From: Xenopus tropicalis
Lineage: Eukaryota > Chordata > Amphibia > Anura > Pipidae
Length of the DNA: 64,000 bases
Assembly (NCBI RefSeq): GCF_000004195.4
Contig: NC_030683.2
Coordinates: 79,570,910-79,634,909 of the forward strand
Direction: 5' to 3'
The position numbers were made by a program, and so were the translations under genes. The notes below the pieces were generated by a model. It had not been told where the DNA came from and ran no database searches. It worked only from the letters and a program-made list of their open reading frames with translations. This document shows, in pieces, positions 22,456 to 32,463 of this stretch (position 1 is the stretch's first letter; each line of letters starts with the position of its first letter).

Positions 22456-24212
22456 TGTGGTTGTGGGGACAGTAAAACCCTAATTAATAAATGACTTTCA
22501 ATATATCTATATAGGTCAACTTACTTAAGGTCAGCATAATACATATCTGGTAAAACTGGGCCTTGGATAAGAACAGCATCAGCAAAGGAACCCAGACTTT
22601 AAAGATCACGCTGAAATTGTTTCCCCCACAAGAGGTGCAGACTAATAGAGCCCACACTCCGGTTGGGGGAAACCTGCGGGAAACCTGGGTGGCCATGTTG
22701 GGGCACACGCATGCACATAATGAGAAAGTGCCAAATCTCAATCATTATGAGCCTGAATGTGATGTTAACTTTTGAGGCAAGCATGCACATTATGCATGCA
22801 CACTATATAACATGCCTGCCAGCCCTGGGAGCTCCAGAAAGTAACACACAGCTTTACAGAAGTCTAATGATAAGCACAGTCTTAAAATACATTAACAAAG
22901 GTTACTGAAAGAAACAATAAGTTTTGATGGCCTTGTTTGGGGTATAACTGACATACAGTACACTATAAGGTTGTTGAAAAGGTTACTTTAATCTGGTGGG
23001 TCTATAGTGAAGTTTTAGAGGTAAGGGCAGAGTCTGATAGATCATGGCAGAGAATTTCAAAGAAAGTCAGATGCACAAAGCAAGTTTTGTTGTTGGAATA
23101 CGATGAGATGATGATGAGAGGAGAAGAGACGTAAAGGTCAAAAGCACACTATAGACACTGTAAAGAAGTGTATTTTTAATTCATTTGTGTACATATCCTG
23201 GAAATACCACTTCCAAGAGTTAAAATAGTAACAAAGCACTTTTTCTTGGAATTATATTTCATGCGAGATATTAGGTCCTAAAAAATTAGAGTTTTCTGTA
23301 TTTGTTATATTATTCTTCTTTCTTCAGAAGTTACAGTATAATGCGGAGTAATCCCATTCAGAATTTCCAGTATGTGCATTCTTTCCCTTGTATTCCACAC
23401 ACAACTGATCACTGAACAAGCCATGAAAATGCAAATGCTTTCCAGTGATGTCAAAGGAACTCTGCCTGCTTCCATTTCTTGTATTGCAAAAAGTATGAAT
23501 ATGATTAATTATAAACTTCCATTTATAAATGAAAGCAAACAAACTATATGGCTGCCTTGCCGTTCAGCAGAACAGTTCTTTATTTCAAAAACACAAGAAT
23601 AAAGGTTTATAAATTGTGGCCATGATAGTGGGATATGAGAAACTATATGACTGATACATTTTTTCTGCTAGCTTTCCTTTTAATCATTTTACTTTTAATC
23701 TTCTAATTGCTCCAGAATGAAAATCCTCTTACAGAATCAGCTCTGAGATGAAACTTCAAAAGACACCCATATTAAATGATTTCAAAATCTTACAGTTATG
23801 GAAGAGTTTATTTTTGACCCTGTTTTAAGTTAAAGATTACGCGGATTAACTGTTTAGTGAGAAAGCCGACAAATGTTTTGAGCACAGATTAGAGAGACCA
23901 CCTGATTTGTCTAAGCAAGAGGTGATTAAGATGTCAACCTTGGCAGATCCATCACTGCAGTCTTTGGTATGTGTTAGTGCACAAGTGTTGCATGGACAAA
24001 ATCAGCCTCACTAATCCTGCCTAAAGGGATGGCAAGGTCTACCGCAGATACTAATAGCAGAAAGATATATTTATGAACAATATTTTGGTGGTCTTGGCTT
24101 TTTTGCTACTGTGAGAGAGGTAATTTCAATAAAAACTTGTATCCATTCTTTGTCCTGAACAAAAAATACTGCAATATAAAACAACACAAAATAAAAGATC
24201 CCTGTTATCTAT
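22456..24212. other. Non-coding DNA, nothing recognised
   Basis: Open frames of up to about 85 codons overlap on both strands near 22.5-22.9 kb without recognisable motifs. No repeat ends were seen. Confidence 0.4.
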
Positions 24213-24214
24213 CT

Positions 24215-24425
24215 ATAATGGCCTCTAATGTACTTGTACAGAGTAATCATGTCCCCACGCAAGTGCCTTTTCTCCAGAGAAAACAACCCCAACCTTGACA
24301 GTCTAACCTGATAGTTTAAATCTACCACCCCCTTTACCAGTTTACTTGTTCATGTTTCTGCACTCCCTCCAGTTCATTTATATTCTTCTTAAGGACTGGA
24401 GCCCAAAACTGCACTGCATGTTTAT
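24215..24425 (-). mobile_element. CR1-type LINE fragment (C-terminal coding)
   Basis: Minus-strand sequence parallels the insert at 35.5-35.75 kb: CATGATTAC followed by the GGAGAAAAGG block, GACTGTCAAGGTTGGGGTTG, TGGAGGGAGTGCAGAAAC and AAGAAGAATATAAATGAACT. It is the extreme C-terminus of a CR1/L2-type ORF2, without catalytic motifs. Confidence 0.65.
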
Positions 24426-25114
24426 TAATGACCCCCTCTGTTTCAATCTCCATGTCTGCACACTCATCACCTGCGGCCTGTTAATAGAAGCCAACCAACC
24501 TAGATTAGTTGCTAAGTTGTTCTGATTCCTCCAGTAATTCTATCTTATTCTTCACTTCTGTTTGACTCTGCCTGAATTTAAATTTTTTCTTCTTTCAACT
24601 TGACCTGACCTGTGGTGCCTGCCTCAACCTTGGCCTATCCTTGACTATTAATCTGGCTTCTTCCTTTGGTACCTTGATCTCAGCTAGCCTCACTGGCTAT
24701 GCTCCACAACACTCCTTGATCTACTAGCAAGTCTGATTTTGAAGCTCCCTGCATGGGCTGAACAATGTTATGGATAGTAATCAGCACATTTTTTCAAAAT
24801 TCAGCTTTCTGCCACCATCAAATGTTTGTGCCCCCCCCAAAAAGTGAAAGAAACGCAGCAGTAAAAAAAGCAGTGAAAAAGCCCAGTAATTTTAATGCAT
24901 TTGTAATGAGAAAAACCCTATTGATTTCAATGGATTTTGCATCCAAAGAAAAGAGACGGTAAAAAAATGCCCATTGACTTTAATGCTTTCACCATTCACA
25001 AATTTTTTAGTGTAGCAAAACAGGACAGATTTGCTTATCATTAGTTAAAGTGATATAATTTGCTATTTAAATTTCCACTTGAAGAATAAAAGAGTGCATC
25101 TGATTGCTTATATA
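24426..25114. other. Non-coding DNA, nothing recognised
   Basis: A short piece near 25017-25030 (GGACAGATTTGCTTATCATT) may be another degraded terminus of the TAGTGATGAG MITE family. Otherwise nothing was seen. Confidence 0.35.
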
Positions 25115-25122
25115 GTAACAGT

Positions 25123-25360
25123 TAGTGATGAGCAATTTTTTTTGCCAGGCATGGATTCGCAGCGAATTTCCCCATTTCGCCATTGCCGAAAACTTCCATG
25201 AAAATTTGCCGCAGAAAAATTTGTTGCCCAGGTTTTTTTTTTGTTGCAAGTCAAATTGGGCGCAGGCAACAAACAAATAGCCACGGCGACAAAAAATAGA
25301 TGCGGGCGACAAAAAAATATTTTATGGCGAAGCGAAACGGGACAGATTCGCTCATAACCA
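25123..25360. mobile_element. hAT-like MITE (TAGTGATGAG family), complete copy
   Basis: It begins TAGTGATGAGCAATTTTT and ends GACAGATTCGCTCATAACCA. The flanks GTAACAGT (25115-25122) and CTAACAGT (25361-25368) differ at one base, consistent with an 8-bp hAT duplication. The interior has repeated GCGACAAAAAA-type motifs. The two open frames over it are artefacts. Confidence 0.65.
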
Positions 25361-25368
25361 CTAACAGT

Positions 25369-25751
25369 CAATTTTAAACATTGTTTCATAGAAAATAGGG
25401 GATGAACTTATAAGGATAAAACTTGATCAAGGGCTTGACCTGAACCATGTAGTGTGCTTACACTGCTAAAATAAACCACACTGCATTTAGAGATACTGCC
25501 TGAAGCTGTTTGATCTTTTTCTTTCCCTTGGTTACCTTAAAGGTGACAGACACCTGCTATCTGCAGCTGTACCTCTATAAATGTAATGCCATAACTTGGG
25601 ACTTTAACCTGAATTCTTTATATGCCACTTCTAGACTTTATGGTTTACAATAATCAAGGCAGCCATCATAGGTGTACCAGGTATCCATGATGTCCAAGGA
25701 CTTAATCCAGTGTCTCTAGGTTTTTAAAATCTGAGACTTGCTGACCCTCAG
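25369..25751. other. Non-coding DNA, nothing recognised
   Basis: No repeat ends or coding signature seen. Confidence 0.35.
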
Positions 25752-25754
25752 TAT

Positions 25755-26638
25755 GGGGCTGATTCACAAAAGGTCGTTAACAGTTAACGCATAGTTTAAT
25801 GCATTAAAAAGTTTTTGTTAATTAAATAACGATTCATCAGTAATTTCGCATGCGTTACTACTCATATCGCAGGCGCAAAAAGCTCAATTATCGCAAAGCA
25901 TTATGTCCATCGCATTGCGATAAGTATCTAATAGAAATGTCACTAACGCATAATTCACAGACATATTTGAAGCGTTAAAAACATGAAATATGATGATAAT
26001 CAGTGCTAATATTACTCCAAAAACATTGCAGTTCATGAGCGTTTGTGAAGACAACATGGAGTGAGACGGATTTTTGTTTGATTGTGAAGAAGAGAATCAA
26101 GTATGTGATCGTCCTGGAGTGATGCATCCTCGAGTTTTCAGGGAAAGATCAACTCTAGAGGGATTATTAGAGGAGGAAATAGTGAGGCGATATAGGTTAA
26201 GTAGAGCAGCAATCTATAGTCTGTATGAGGTACTGGAGCCTTATCTGCAGCCACTAACACACAGAAGCCATGCTGTTGCCTGGCATAGTGAAGCTTCCGT
26301 GCTCCCTTTATTTTTTCGGTACAGTTTTCAGAAAGTTGGAGGGATATATGGTGGAGTGTCGCAGCCCACATTTTCATGTTGCCTTGGTTACATGCATAAT
26401 AGTGTGCGCTACAAAATAACGCATAAATATATTGCATGCTTTAAAATAACACTTAAAAATATCTCATCACACGATAAATAACTTCAATAAAATTGAAGTT
26501 TTTAATTGAAACTTTTTAATTCAGACGTGTCCTTTTTGTGAATCAATCGTTAATTCTCAAAATATAAGAAGTGATAATATTTTTAGCACATGCTATAAAT
26601 AACACTTGTTTTTTCAGCCTTTAGTGAATCGGCACCCC
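25755..26638 (+). mobile_element. PIF/Harbinger transposon relic, copy 1
   Basis: The ends GGGGCTGATTCACAAAAGG and the complement of CCTTTAGTGAATCGGCACCC are imperfect inverted repeats. The flanking trinucleotides TAT (25752-25754) and TGT (26639-26641) differ at one base. The interior holds a transposase fragment. The copies at 53.59 and 61.11 kb share the GATTCACTAAAG termini and a degenerate version of the same coding start, so all three are one family. Confidence 0.75.
26074..26440 (+). pseudogene. Harbinger transposase N-terminal fragment
   Basis: The frame reads VMHPRVFRERSTLEGLLEEE, then RYRLSRAAIYSLYEVLEPYL and NRSHA-like THRSHAVAWHSEA, then YSFQKVGG and GVSQPTFSCCLG. This is the N-terminal region of PIF/Harbinger transposases, the family that includes the domesticated HARBI1. 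It covers the block before the nuclease DDE domain. The DDE residues are absent: the frame runs into the terminal repeat region, so the copy is a truncated, non-autonomous derivative. The first about ten residues upstream of the conserved block are uncertain. Confidence 0.75.
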
Positions 26639-26641
26639 TGT

Positions 26642-27926
26642 GTCAATGTTTAGGGGGGTTCATGTTTATCTGCAATCTCTGCCATTGTTTTTATTTCTGT
26701 ATAAAGTAACCTCTTTCTTATGAACTTATTTACCAATTCCTACAAAATAAAAAGACTCAAGAAGAAGCAAAAAGTGCCTAGTCATTGTAAAAGCCTCATT
26801 ACCCCAACAGATATATGCCAGATGCTCCTAAATCCTTGCACACATGGGCCTGACAGTTTTAACAGCACATTCAATGCCACAGGCACAAGACATGAGGTAA
26901 ATTACACGGTCAGTGCTGCTACTTCTGAAAAGGCTTTAAAGTGATGCTTTTATTTTTAAATCGATAATCATCAAAGATTTATGTCTGTGTGCAAAAGCAT
27001 CAACAGGTCCTCAAAGATACAAATACTTTTATAAAACAAACTCTTTTTTGTCCAAATTATTTCCCACATATATCTGGGGACCTGCCATCGAGAATCTTAG
27101 CCACAAAGTGCTGATCTCTTAGCGAAGACCAATTTTTAATTCAAATGTGCAGAATATTCTCATTCACTAAAGTTAGCAAAAACCTTACTGGATATTTAGT
27201 ATGGAAAATAGTTTTTTAACATTTTCCAATATAGGGGCGGTCTAATAAATGGGTATTTGCCTAGATAATACCAGGATAGGTGGGCACTTTTAAGTCTTTT
27301 GCAAAAACTTTTTAATTGAGATCACCATTAGTTTCTGTCAGAAATTAGCTTTACTTTTTTTCCATCATTTTTCAACACAAGATTGGATTAATGCTTTAGT
27401 TTACCTTTACAGATTTTTCCCTAACCTAAGATCTAGTCCTCTTAGTCGTGCCAGTCACATAGGAGCTGTACCTTTCATGTTGGGCTGGGCTCCCTTCCAT
27501 TTCCACTTCTATTTGAGTGAGCTCTACTGCATCTGCTAGGAAAAGAAGCCTCCTAAAAAAAAAACCCCAACCTCAGCGAGGGCTAGTGAAGAGTAATTTG
27601 AACATTTTAGAAAAGGGACAATTTTTATTTGATTATATGTTAAAAAAATGTATTTCCTTGAGATGAAGCCCATATTAAATTTTCATTTTTGTCATAGTTC
27701 CCCTTTAAAAGTTGGGTCTTCCTGTAAATTGGAGCTTTCTGGATAACAGGTTTCTTAGATGTTACTGCAGTGTGACAACAACTCGATTTACTAAATTTAC
27801 TAGTACAACGTACATGTTATGGCATAGATACTGTTACAGTAGAAAGCTCAGCTTCTTTTGGTAGTAGTCACATTTACGGCTTTTTCCTATCATTACAGAA
27901 CAGCAAAGGAAGTTCCTTAGAAAAGA
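26642..27926. other. Non-coding DNA with a MITE end fragment
   Basis: At about 27700-27755 GGGTCTTCCTGTAAATTGGA and CTTTCTGGATAACAGGTTTC resemble the right part of the TA-flanked palindromic MITE at 63.2 kb, next to a CCCCTTTAA motif typical of T2 ends. The rest is unassigned. Confidence 0.4.
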
Positions 27927-28082
27927 AATTAGTAAATTTATACTTACCGTAATTTACTTTTCCCTTAGTCCCTTCGGCAGCAACGCTGAGATTTATTCTC
28001 CTTTCCCTTTTGGTAGGACAAGTGAACAATAAAGTTAATTAAAACCAACCTATAAAAAAGGGTTAATGACAACAGACCATAG
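27927..28082. repeat. DIRS 3' inverted terminal repeat with terminal extension
   Basis: Positions 27975-28082 are the exact reverse complement of 33172-33279 (108 bp). The outer extension 27927-27980 is the exact reverse complement of 28141-28194 in the internal complementary region. CTGCCG at its inner edge belongs to both. Confidence 0.95.
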
Positions 28083-28140
28083 TGAATAAACAAGAATACA
28101 CCAGATAATGCTTAAGGATTTATTTTGGGGGGGTATTTTG

Positions 28141-28226
28141 CTGCCGAAGGGACTAAGGGAAAAGTAAATTACGGTAAGTATAAATTTACTAATTCCCTTA
28201 CGTCCCATACGGCAGCAACGCTGAGA
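28141..28226. repeat. DIRS internal complementary region
   Basis: The left part, 28141-28194, is the perfect complement of the element's left terminus (27927-27980). The right part, 28193-28226, is the perfect complement of its right terminus (33263-33296). The two parts overlap by TT at 28193-28194, which defines the element ends. In the DIRS model this region templates the ends to form a circle. Confidence 0.95.
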
Positions 28227-28254
28227 CTTAGCAAGCAAAAAGGGCGGGATCCGG

Positions 28255-31107
28255 TCACACCGCCTTCTGGATAATCTTTCTGCCAAAGGAAGCTTCCTGA
28301 GAGGCTAAGACATCCACTCTATAATGTTGAATGAAAGTGTTTGGAGCACTCCAGGTAGCTGCTCTACAAATGTTTTCCATTGAGACATTCGCAACTTCAG
28401 CCCACGAGGTGGAAACATTTCTTGTAGAATGCGCTCTGACATGAAGAGGTGGCACACGGTCATCCTTGATGTATGCCATCTGAATGATCTCTTTAATCCA
28501 TCTGGATAGTGAAGTTTTGGACGCTTTACAGCCCTTGTTTTTTCCTGAAAAGGAGACAAACAAACTTTCATCTCTCCTGAATTCTTTGGTGCGATCTGCA
28601 TAAATCTTGATTGCCCTTCCCACATCCAAGAGGAGAAGTTGACTAGAGTCTTCATCTGTTGTTTGCGTGATGGATGGAAGAACAATCTCTTGATTAACAT
28701 TAGTCATAGAGAAAACCTTGGGCCTAAAGGTGGGAAGAGGCCGGAGGATCACTCGATCTGGAAGAAAGGTAAGGTAAGGTTCTCTTACTGATAAGGCCTG
28801 AAGTTCCCCTATTCTCTTTGCAGATGTAATGGCAACCAAAAACAGGGTTTTAAACGATAAACATTTTAAGGAACAATCTTCTAGAGGCTCGAATGGACAC
28901 TGGGTCAGGGAGTTCAACACCAAGGATAGATCCCAGGGAGGACAGGCGTGGAGTCTTCTGGGACGAATTCTAGAGATAGCTTTCACAAATCTCTTGATAA
29001 GGGCCAAAGATGACAAGGACTTGTTAAACAGTGCTGAAAGGGCAGAAATCTGAACTTTGATGGTGTTGACTGCCAGGCCTTTATCAAACCCTTCCTGGAG
29101 AAATTTAAGGACATAATTGATCGAAGACTGATCCTCCACTTGATTATTCAAGCACCACTTCTTGAAAGTTCTCCATACTCTGGCATAGACTTTATTAGTG
29201 GCCTTCTTCCTAGACTGGATCAGAATGTTAATAACATTTGGTGCCAGACCCTGAGATTCTAATATGGCCCAATCAGTCTCCAGGCAGTCATCTGAAGGAC
29301 CTCCAGATTTTGACAGGTTAGGGACCCCTGTGTCAACAAGGAAGGAATCTGTGGCAGAATCCAGAAGTTGTTCCGAGCCATCCTCCACATGAGAGAGAAC
29401 CAGCTCCTCTTGGCCCAGAAGGGAGCTATTAGAATGGCGTTCACCTGTTCCTGCCGGATTTTCTGCAGGACTCTGGGAATCATAGGCAACGGAGGGAAGA
29501 TGTAGACTAGGGGAAAGTCCCACTTGAATGACATAGCATCCAGGAAGTCTGGCTGGTCCTTCCTGTATAGGGATGCAAAGGTCTGAAGCTTCCGGTTGCT
29601 CCTGGTTGCCATAAGGTCGATATATGGGAGACCCCACTGTCTCGAGATCTCCCCGAATATGTTCGGGTCTAAGGACCATTCCCCTGGCCTCGCGAAATTC
29701 CTGCTCAATGAATCTGCAAGAGTATTGAGTTCCCCTCTTATGTGTACTGCTGATATCTTGGGAACATTCCTCTCTGCCCAGGTGAGAATCCTGAAAATCT
29801 CTCTGTTTAGGATAACTGATCTGGTACCGCCTTGCCTGTTGATGTATGCCACAGTTGTGGCATTGTCTGATAGGACTCTCAGACCTTCTCCTTTCAAGTG
29901 TTGTTGAAACGCTTGGATGGCTTTGAACACTGCCTTCAGCTCCCTGAAATTCGATGACATGGAGCTTTCCATCGGATCCCAGAACCCCTGGGCCATCTGA
30001 TGCTCGAAATGGGCTCCCCATCCCAACTGAGAGGCATCGGTGGTTAGTATCGCCCAATCCGTCTGCTGGAAGGAAAGACCCCGAGAAAGATTCTCCTTCT
30101 GCAACCACCATTTCAGCTGTATCTTTGTCTCTCTGGACAGAATGACCCTTGTATCTAAAGTAGAGATTTTCTTGTCCCACTTTGACAGAATTTCCATCTG
30201 CAGGGGTCTCATATGGAATCTGGCCCACGGTACTGCCTCTATGGACGATGTCATAAGGCCTAGAATCTTCATCAGATCCCTGAGAGAAGATGAACTGTGT
30301 GTCAGAATTCTGTGGACTTCTTCTGAAATCCTGATTATTTTGTCTGGGGGGAGAAAAACCTTCATCTCTACGGAATTGATGTGCAACCCCAAGAAGCGGA
30401 TCGAGCGTGAAGGAGTTACTGATGACTTCTCCCAGTTGATTATCCACCCCAGACTCTGGAGCATCAAGACCGTTCTGGTCAGATGTTTCTTCAGTAAAGA
30501 TGCTGAAACTGCCACAATTAGCCAGTCGTCCAGGTACGGAATCACTGTGATTTCCTGTTGCCTCAGAACTGCCACTATAGCTGCCACAATCTTGGTAAAG
30601 ATACGGGGGGCTGTGGTTATACCAAAAGGCAGGGCTGTGAACTGCAAATGTCGTAGAACTCCTCTGATGTAAACTGCGATTCGCAGAAATTTCCTGTGAG
30701 CACTGCAGAGAGGAACATGGAGATACGCGTCTTTGAGGTCTAAAGAGACCATATAATCTCCCCGATCTAAGACATTTGTCACCGATCTTATAGTTTCCAT
30801 ACGAAAGGATCTTTTTTCTATAAACTGATTTACGAACCGAAGATCTATGATCATTCGAAATTTGCCATTTGGCTTTGGAACCAAAAAAACTTTTGAATAG
30901 GTTCCTAGGCCCTCCTCTGTCTGAGGAACAGGCTCTAACACTCTGGAGGCAATGAATTCCATAATAGCTTCTTCCAAAGCTTTTTGTTGTATTTGTTTTA
31001 GAGGAGGCGTAATTCTGAATTTTGAAGGAGGAGTCGAGAGGAAGTCTATCCGATAACCGTGTGAGATCAGACGAAGAACCCAAGGATCTGAAATTGTTTC
31101 TTTCCAT
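28255..31107 (-). CDS. DIRS tyrosine recombinase (YR) frame
   Basis: The open frame has 950 codons, but only about the last 335 (roughly 28255-29300) read as recombinase; the first 616 lie over the RT/RNase H gene in another frame. The YR part has an N-terminal core-binding segment (NKVYARVWRTFKKW) and the catalytic set R765 (SAKRIGELQAL), H893 and R896 (HSTR), W919 and nucleophile Y929 (FIQHYRVDV). It would integrate the circular DNA intermediate by site-specific recombination in the nucleus. No methionine lies at the start of the YR-specific part, so expression may use an upstream start, frameshifting or splicing. The true N-terminus is unknown. The internal complementary region starts 29 bp downstream of the stop. 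Confidence 0.88.
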   Translation of the reverse strand: MERNNFRSLGSSSDLTRLSDRLPLDSSFKIQNYASSKTNTTKSFGRSYYGIHCLQSVRACSSDRGGPRNLFKSFFGSKAKWQISNDHRSSVRKSVYRKKILSYGNYKIGDKCLRSGRLYGLFRPQRRVSPCSSLQCSQEISANRSLHQRSSTTFAVHSPAFWYNHSPPYLYQDCGSYSGSSEATGNHSDSVPGRLANCGSFSIFTEETSDQNGLDAPESGVDNQLGEVISNSFTLDPLLGVAHQFRRDEGFSPPRQNNQDFRRSPQNSDTQFIFSQGSDEDSRPYDIVHRGSTVGQIPYETPADGNSVKVGQENLYFRYKGHSVQRDKDTAEMVVAEGESFSGSFLPADGLGDTNHRCLSVGMGSPFRASDGPGVLGSDGKLHVIEFQGAEGSVQSHPSVSTTLERRRSESPIRQCHNCGIHQQARRYQISYPKQRDFQDSHLGREECSQDISSTHKRGTQYSCRFIEQEFREARGMVLRPEHIRGDLETVGSPIYRPYGNQEQPEASDLCIPIQEGPARLPGCYVIQVGLSPSLHLPSVAYDSQSPAENPAGTGERHSNSSLLGQEELVLSHVEDGSEQLLDSATDSFLVDTGVPNLSKSGGPSDDCLETDWAILESQGLAPNVINILIQSRKKATNKVYARVWRTFKKWCLNNQVEDQSSINYVLKFLQEGFDKGLAVNTIKVQISALSALFNKSLSSLALIKRFVKAISRIRPRRLHACPPWDLSLVLNSLTQCPFEPLEDCSLKCLSFKTLFLVAITSAKRIGELQALSVREPYLTFLPDRVILRPLPTFRPKVFSMTNVNQEIVLPSITQTTDEDSSQLLLLDVGRAIKIYADRTKEFRRDESLFVSFSGKNKGCKASKTSLSRWIKEIIQMAYIKDDRVPPLHVRAHSTRNVSTSWAEVANVSMENICRAATWSAPNTFIQHYRVDVLASQEASFGRKIIQKAV

Positions 31108-31211
31108 TGTGGAAGAAAATAAGCAAGTCTCCCCCCCACCGGTAGGGAGTCTCTGGCGTCAGAAGGTGTTCTTTTTCTTTTGCGCGAGGGTCCTATCATT
31201 GTTTTTGTCAT
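29259..31211 (-). CDS. DIRS reverse transcriptase / RNase H
   Basis: A 650-residue protein. RT motifs are VPKPNGKFRMIIDLRFVN (about 111-128), VSLDLKDAYLHVPL (155-168), LPFGITTAPRIF (194-205) and the active site YLDDW (226-230). RNase H follows with the DEDD set D392 (TTDAS), E424 (NFREL), D449 (LSDN) and D500. The C-terminal region (about 520-650) contains GLPYIDLMATRSNRK and KRSWFSLMWRM, a tail common after RNase H in DIRS-group elements; whether it includes the reported methyltransferase-like domain I cannot judge. The start codon overlaps the gag-like frame by 53 bp in a different frame. No stops or missing catalytic residues are seen, so the enzyme looks functional. Confidence 0.92.
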   Translation of the reverse strand: MTKTMIGPSRKRKRTPSDARDSLPVGGRLAYFLPQWKETISDPWVLRLISHGYRIDFLSTPPSKFRITPPLKQIQQKALEEAIMEFIASRVLEPVPQTEEGLGTYSKVFLVPKPNGKFRMIIDLRFVNQFIEKRSFRMETIRSVTNVLDRGDYMVSLDLKDAYLHVPLCSAHRKFLRIAVYIRGVLRHLQFTALPFGITTAPRIFTKIVAAIVAVLRQQEITVIPYLDDWLIVAVSASLLKKHLTRTVLMLQSLGWIINWEKSSVTPSRSIRFLGLHINSVEMKVFLPPDKIIRISEEVHRILTHSSSSLRDLMKILGLMTSSIEAVPWARFHMRPLQMEILSKWDKKISTLDTRVILSRETKIQLKWWLQKENLSRGLSFQQTDWAILTTDASQLGWGAHFEHQMAQGFWDPMESSMSSNFRELKAVFKAIQAFQQHLKGEGLRVLSDNATTVAYINRQGGTRSVILNREIFRILTWAERNVPKISAVHIRGELNTLADSLSRNFARPGEWSLDPNIFGEISRQWGLPYIDLMATRSNRKLQTFASLYRKDQPDFLDAMSFKWDFPLVYIFPPLPMIPRVLQKIRQEQVNAILIAPFWAKRSWFSLMWRMARNNFWILPQIPSLLTQGSLTCQNLEVLQMTAWRLIGPY

Positions 31212-32463
31212 TTCTACCGGAGAAAGTATTTCTGAAGGAGCGATAAGGCCGAAACGAACCCTGTTCAGACCTGTTTCTTGGTCTTTGGGACGCGTTTTCT
31301 CTTTTCGGAGAATACCTTCTGGACCGAAAAAAGAAATTCCTCTTTCTGTTTGGCTCCTGTGGGAGACGCTTCCCCTGCTTAGAACCAGAAATGGCCTCCA
31401 AAAGCTTGTCTAATTCGGCACCAAATAAATGACCAGGCTCAAAAGCCATGGAACACAGGCTATTCTTTGAGATGACATCTGCCGACCAATTTCTGAGCCA
31501 CAAGGCTCTCCTAGCTGCAGATGAAAGCGCCATAGCCTTGGCGGAAAGTTTAATGCTTTCAATGGTAGAATCACAGAGGAAATCCACCGCAGAACTTATC
31601 TGAGAAAGAGATTCTAGCAAGGTATCTCTGGACACACGGTTGTCTATATCCTCTCCCAGTTGCTTAATCCAGAATTTGGCAGAGCGAGCAACTCCTGATG
31701 CCGCCAGCGCAGGCTTACATAAAGCCACAGCTGTAGAATAAGAGCGCTTAAGTAGACACTCAACCTTTCTATCCATAGGATCTTTCAATCCTGACCCATC
31801 CTCCACTGGAATAAGTATTTTCTTGGACAATCTGGCCACAGCAATGTCTACTTTAGGAGGTGCCTCCCAAATCTTAAGCTCCTCCTCCTGGACTGGGAAG
31901 AGTAATTTATGTCTCTTAGTTATGGATGGAGCTTTCTCAGGACTCTTCCATTCTCTAAGCATAAGCTCCTTCATGAGAGAATGGACTGGAAAGGCTTTAG
32001 ACTTCCTTAATGGCTGGGATGAAGAAGCAGCATCAGAATCCCCTCCCTCCAGGGAATCTATGGTAGCTTTTACCCTTTTAATCAGCTTAGGAGTATTTTC
32101 AGCAGGAAAGAGATACAAAGCATCCTCTTCTTCGGAAGAAGAAGAATCCCCGTCAGAGTCATCCAGGGACACCACATTAGGGGCCATCTGAGCAATAGGC
32201 AGAGGATTAGTAGAAGGACTCTCCACAGTAGTATTCTGTCTGAACTGGGAGAACATTTCCTGCATGGTGGACTTTATAAAATCTTTCATCCACTCAGATG
32301 GAGGGCTAGGAGTATTTCCTCTTTCTTTATCAGCCAAATACTGCAGGCAGGTAACACAAAATCTCTTTGTATAGCCATCTGGTAACTGATCCTCACAAGC
32401 TCTGCATTGCAAGTGCTTATCCTTTTTATGTCTCTTAGATGGGGGCTCATTAGTAGTGGACAT
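31159..32463 (-). CDS. DIRS gag-like protein (ORF1)
   Basis: A 434-residue protein starting MSTTNEPPSKRHKK. A CxxC-x12-CxxC zinc-ribbon-like cluster (C20, C23, C36, C39) lies near the N-terminus. An acidic serine-rich stretch (DDSDGDSSSSEEED, about 100-114) follows, and the C-terminus is basic and arginine-rich (about 380-430). Position and composition fit the putative structural or nucleic-acid-binding ORF1 protein of DIRS elements. It is upstream of RT, with a 53-bp overlap. The methionine at 32463 is the first in the frame and directly follows the leader. Function is inferred from position and composition only. Confidence 0.8.
   Translation of the reverse strand: MSTTNEPPSKRHKKDKHLQCRACEDQLPDGYTKRFCVTCLQYLADKERGNTPSPPSEWMKDFIKSTMQEMFSQFRQNTTVESPSTNPLPIAQMAPNVVSLDDSDGDSSSSEEEDALYLFPAENTPKLIKRVKATIDSLEGGDSDAASSSQPLRKSKAFPVHSLMKELMLREWKSPEKAPSITKRHKLLFPVQEEELKIWEAPPKVDIAVARLSKKILIPVEDGSGLKDPMDRKVECLLKRSYSTAVALCKPALAASGVARSAKFWIKQLGEDIDNRVSRDTLLESLSQISSAVDFLCDSTIESIKLSAKAMALSSAARRALWLRNWSADVISKNSLCSMAFEPGHLFGAELDKLLEAISGSKQGKRLPQEPNRKRNFFFRSRRYSPKRENASQRPRNRSEQGSFRPYRSFRNTFSGRNDKNNDRTLAQKKKNTF

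Noticed and set aside
26138..26437. Minus-strand 99-codon frame
   Set aside because: It is a shadow of the Harbinger transposase fragment on the plus strand.
30040..30672. 210-codon plus-strand frame, with others at 29596-29907 and 31823-32191
   Set aside because: They are antisense shadows of the DIRS RT and gag-like genes, with no independent motifs.
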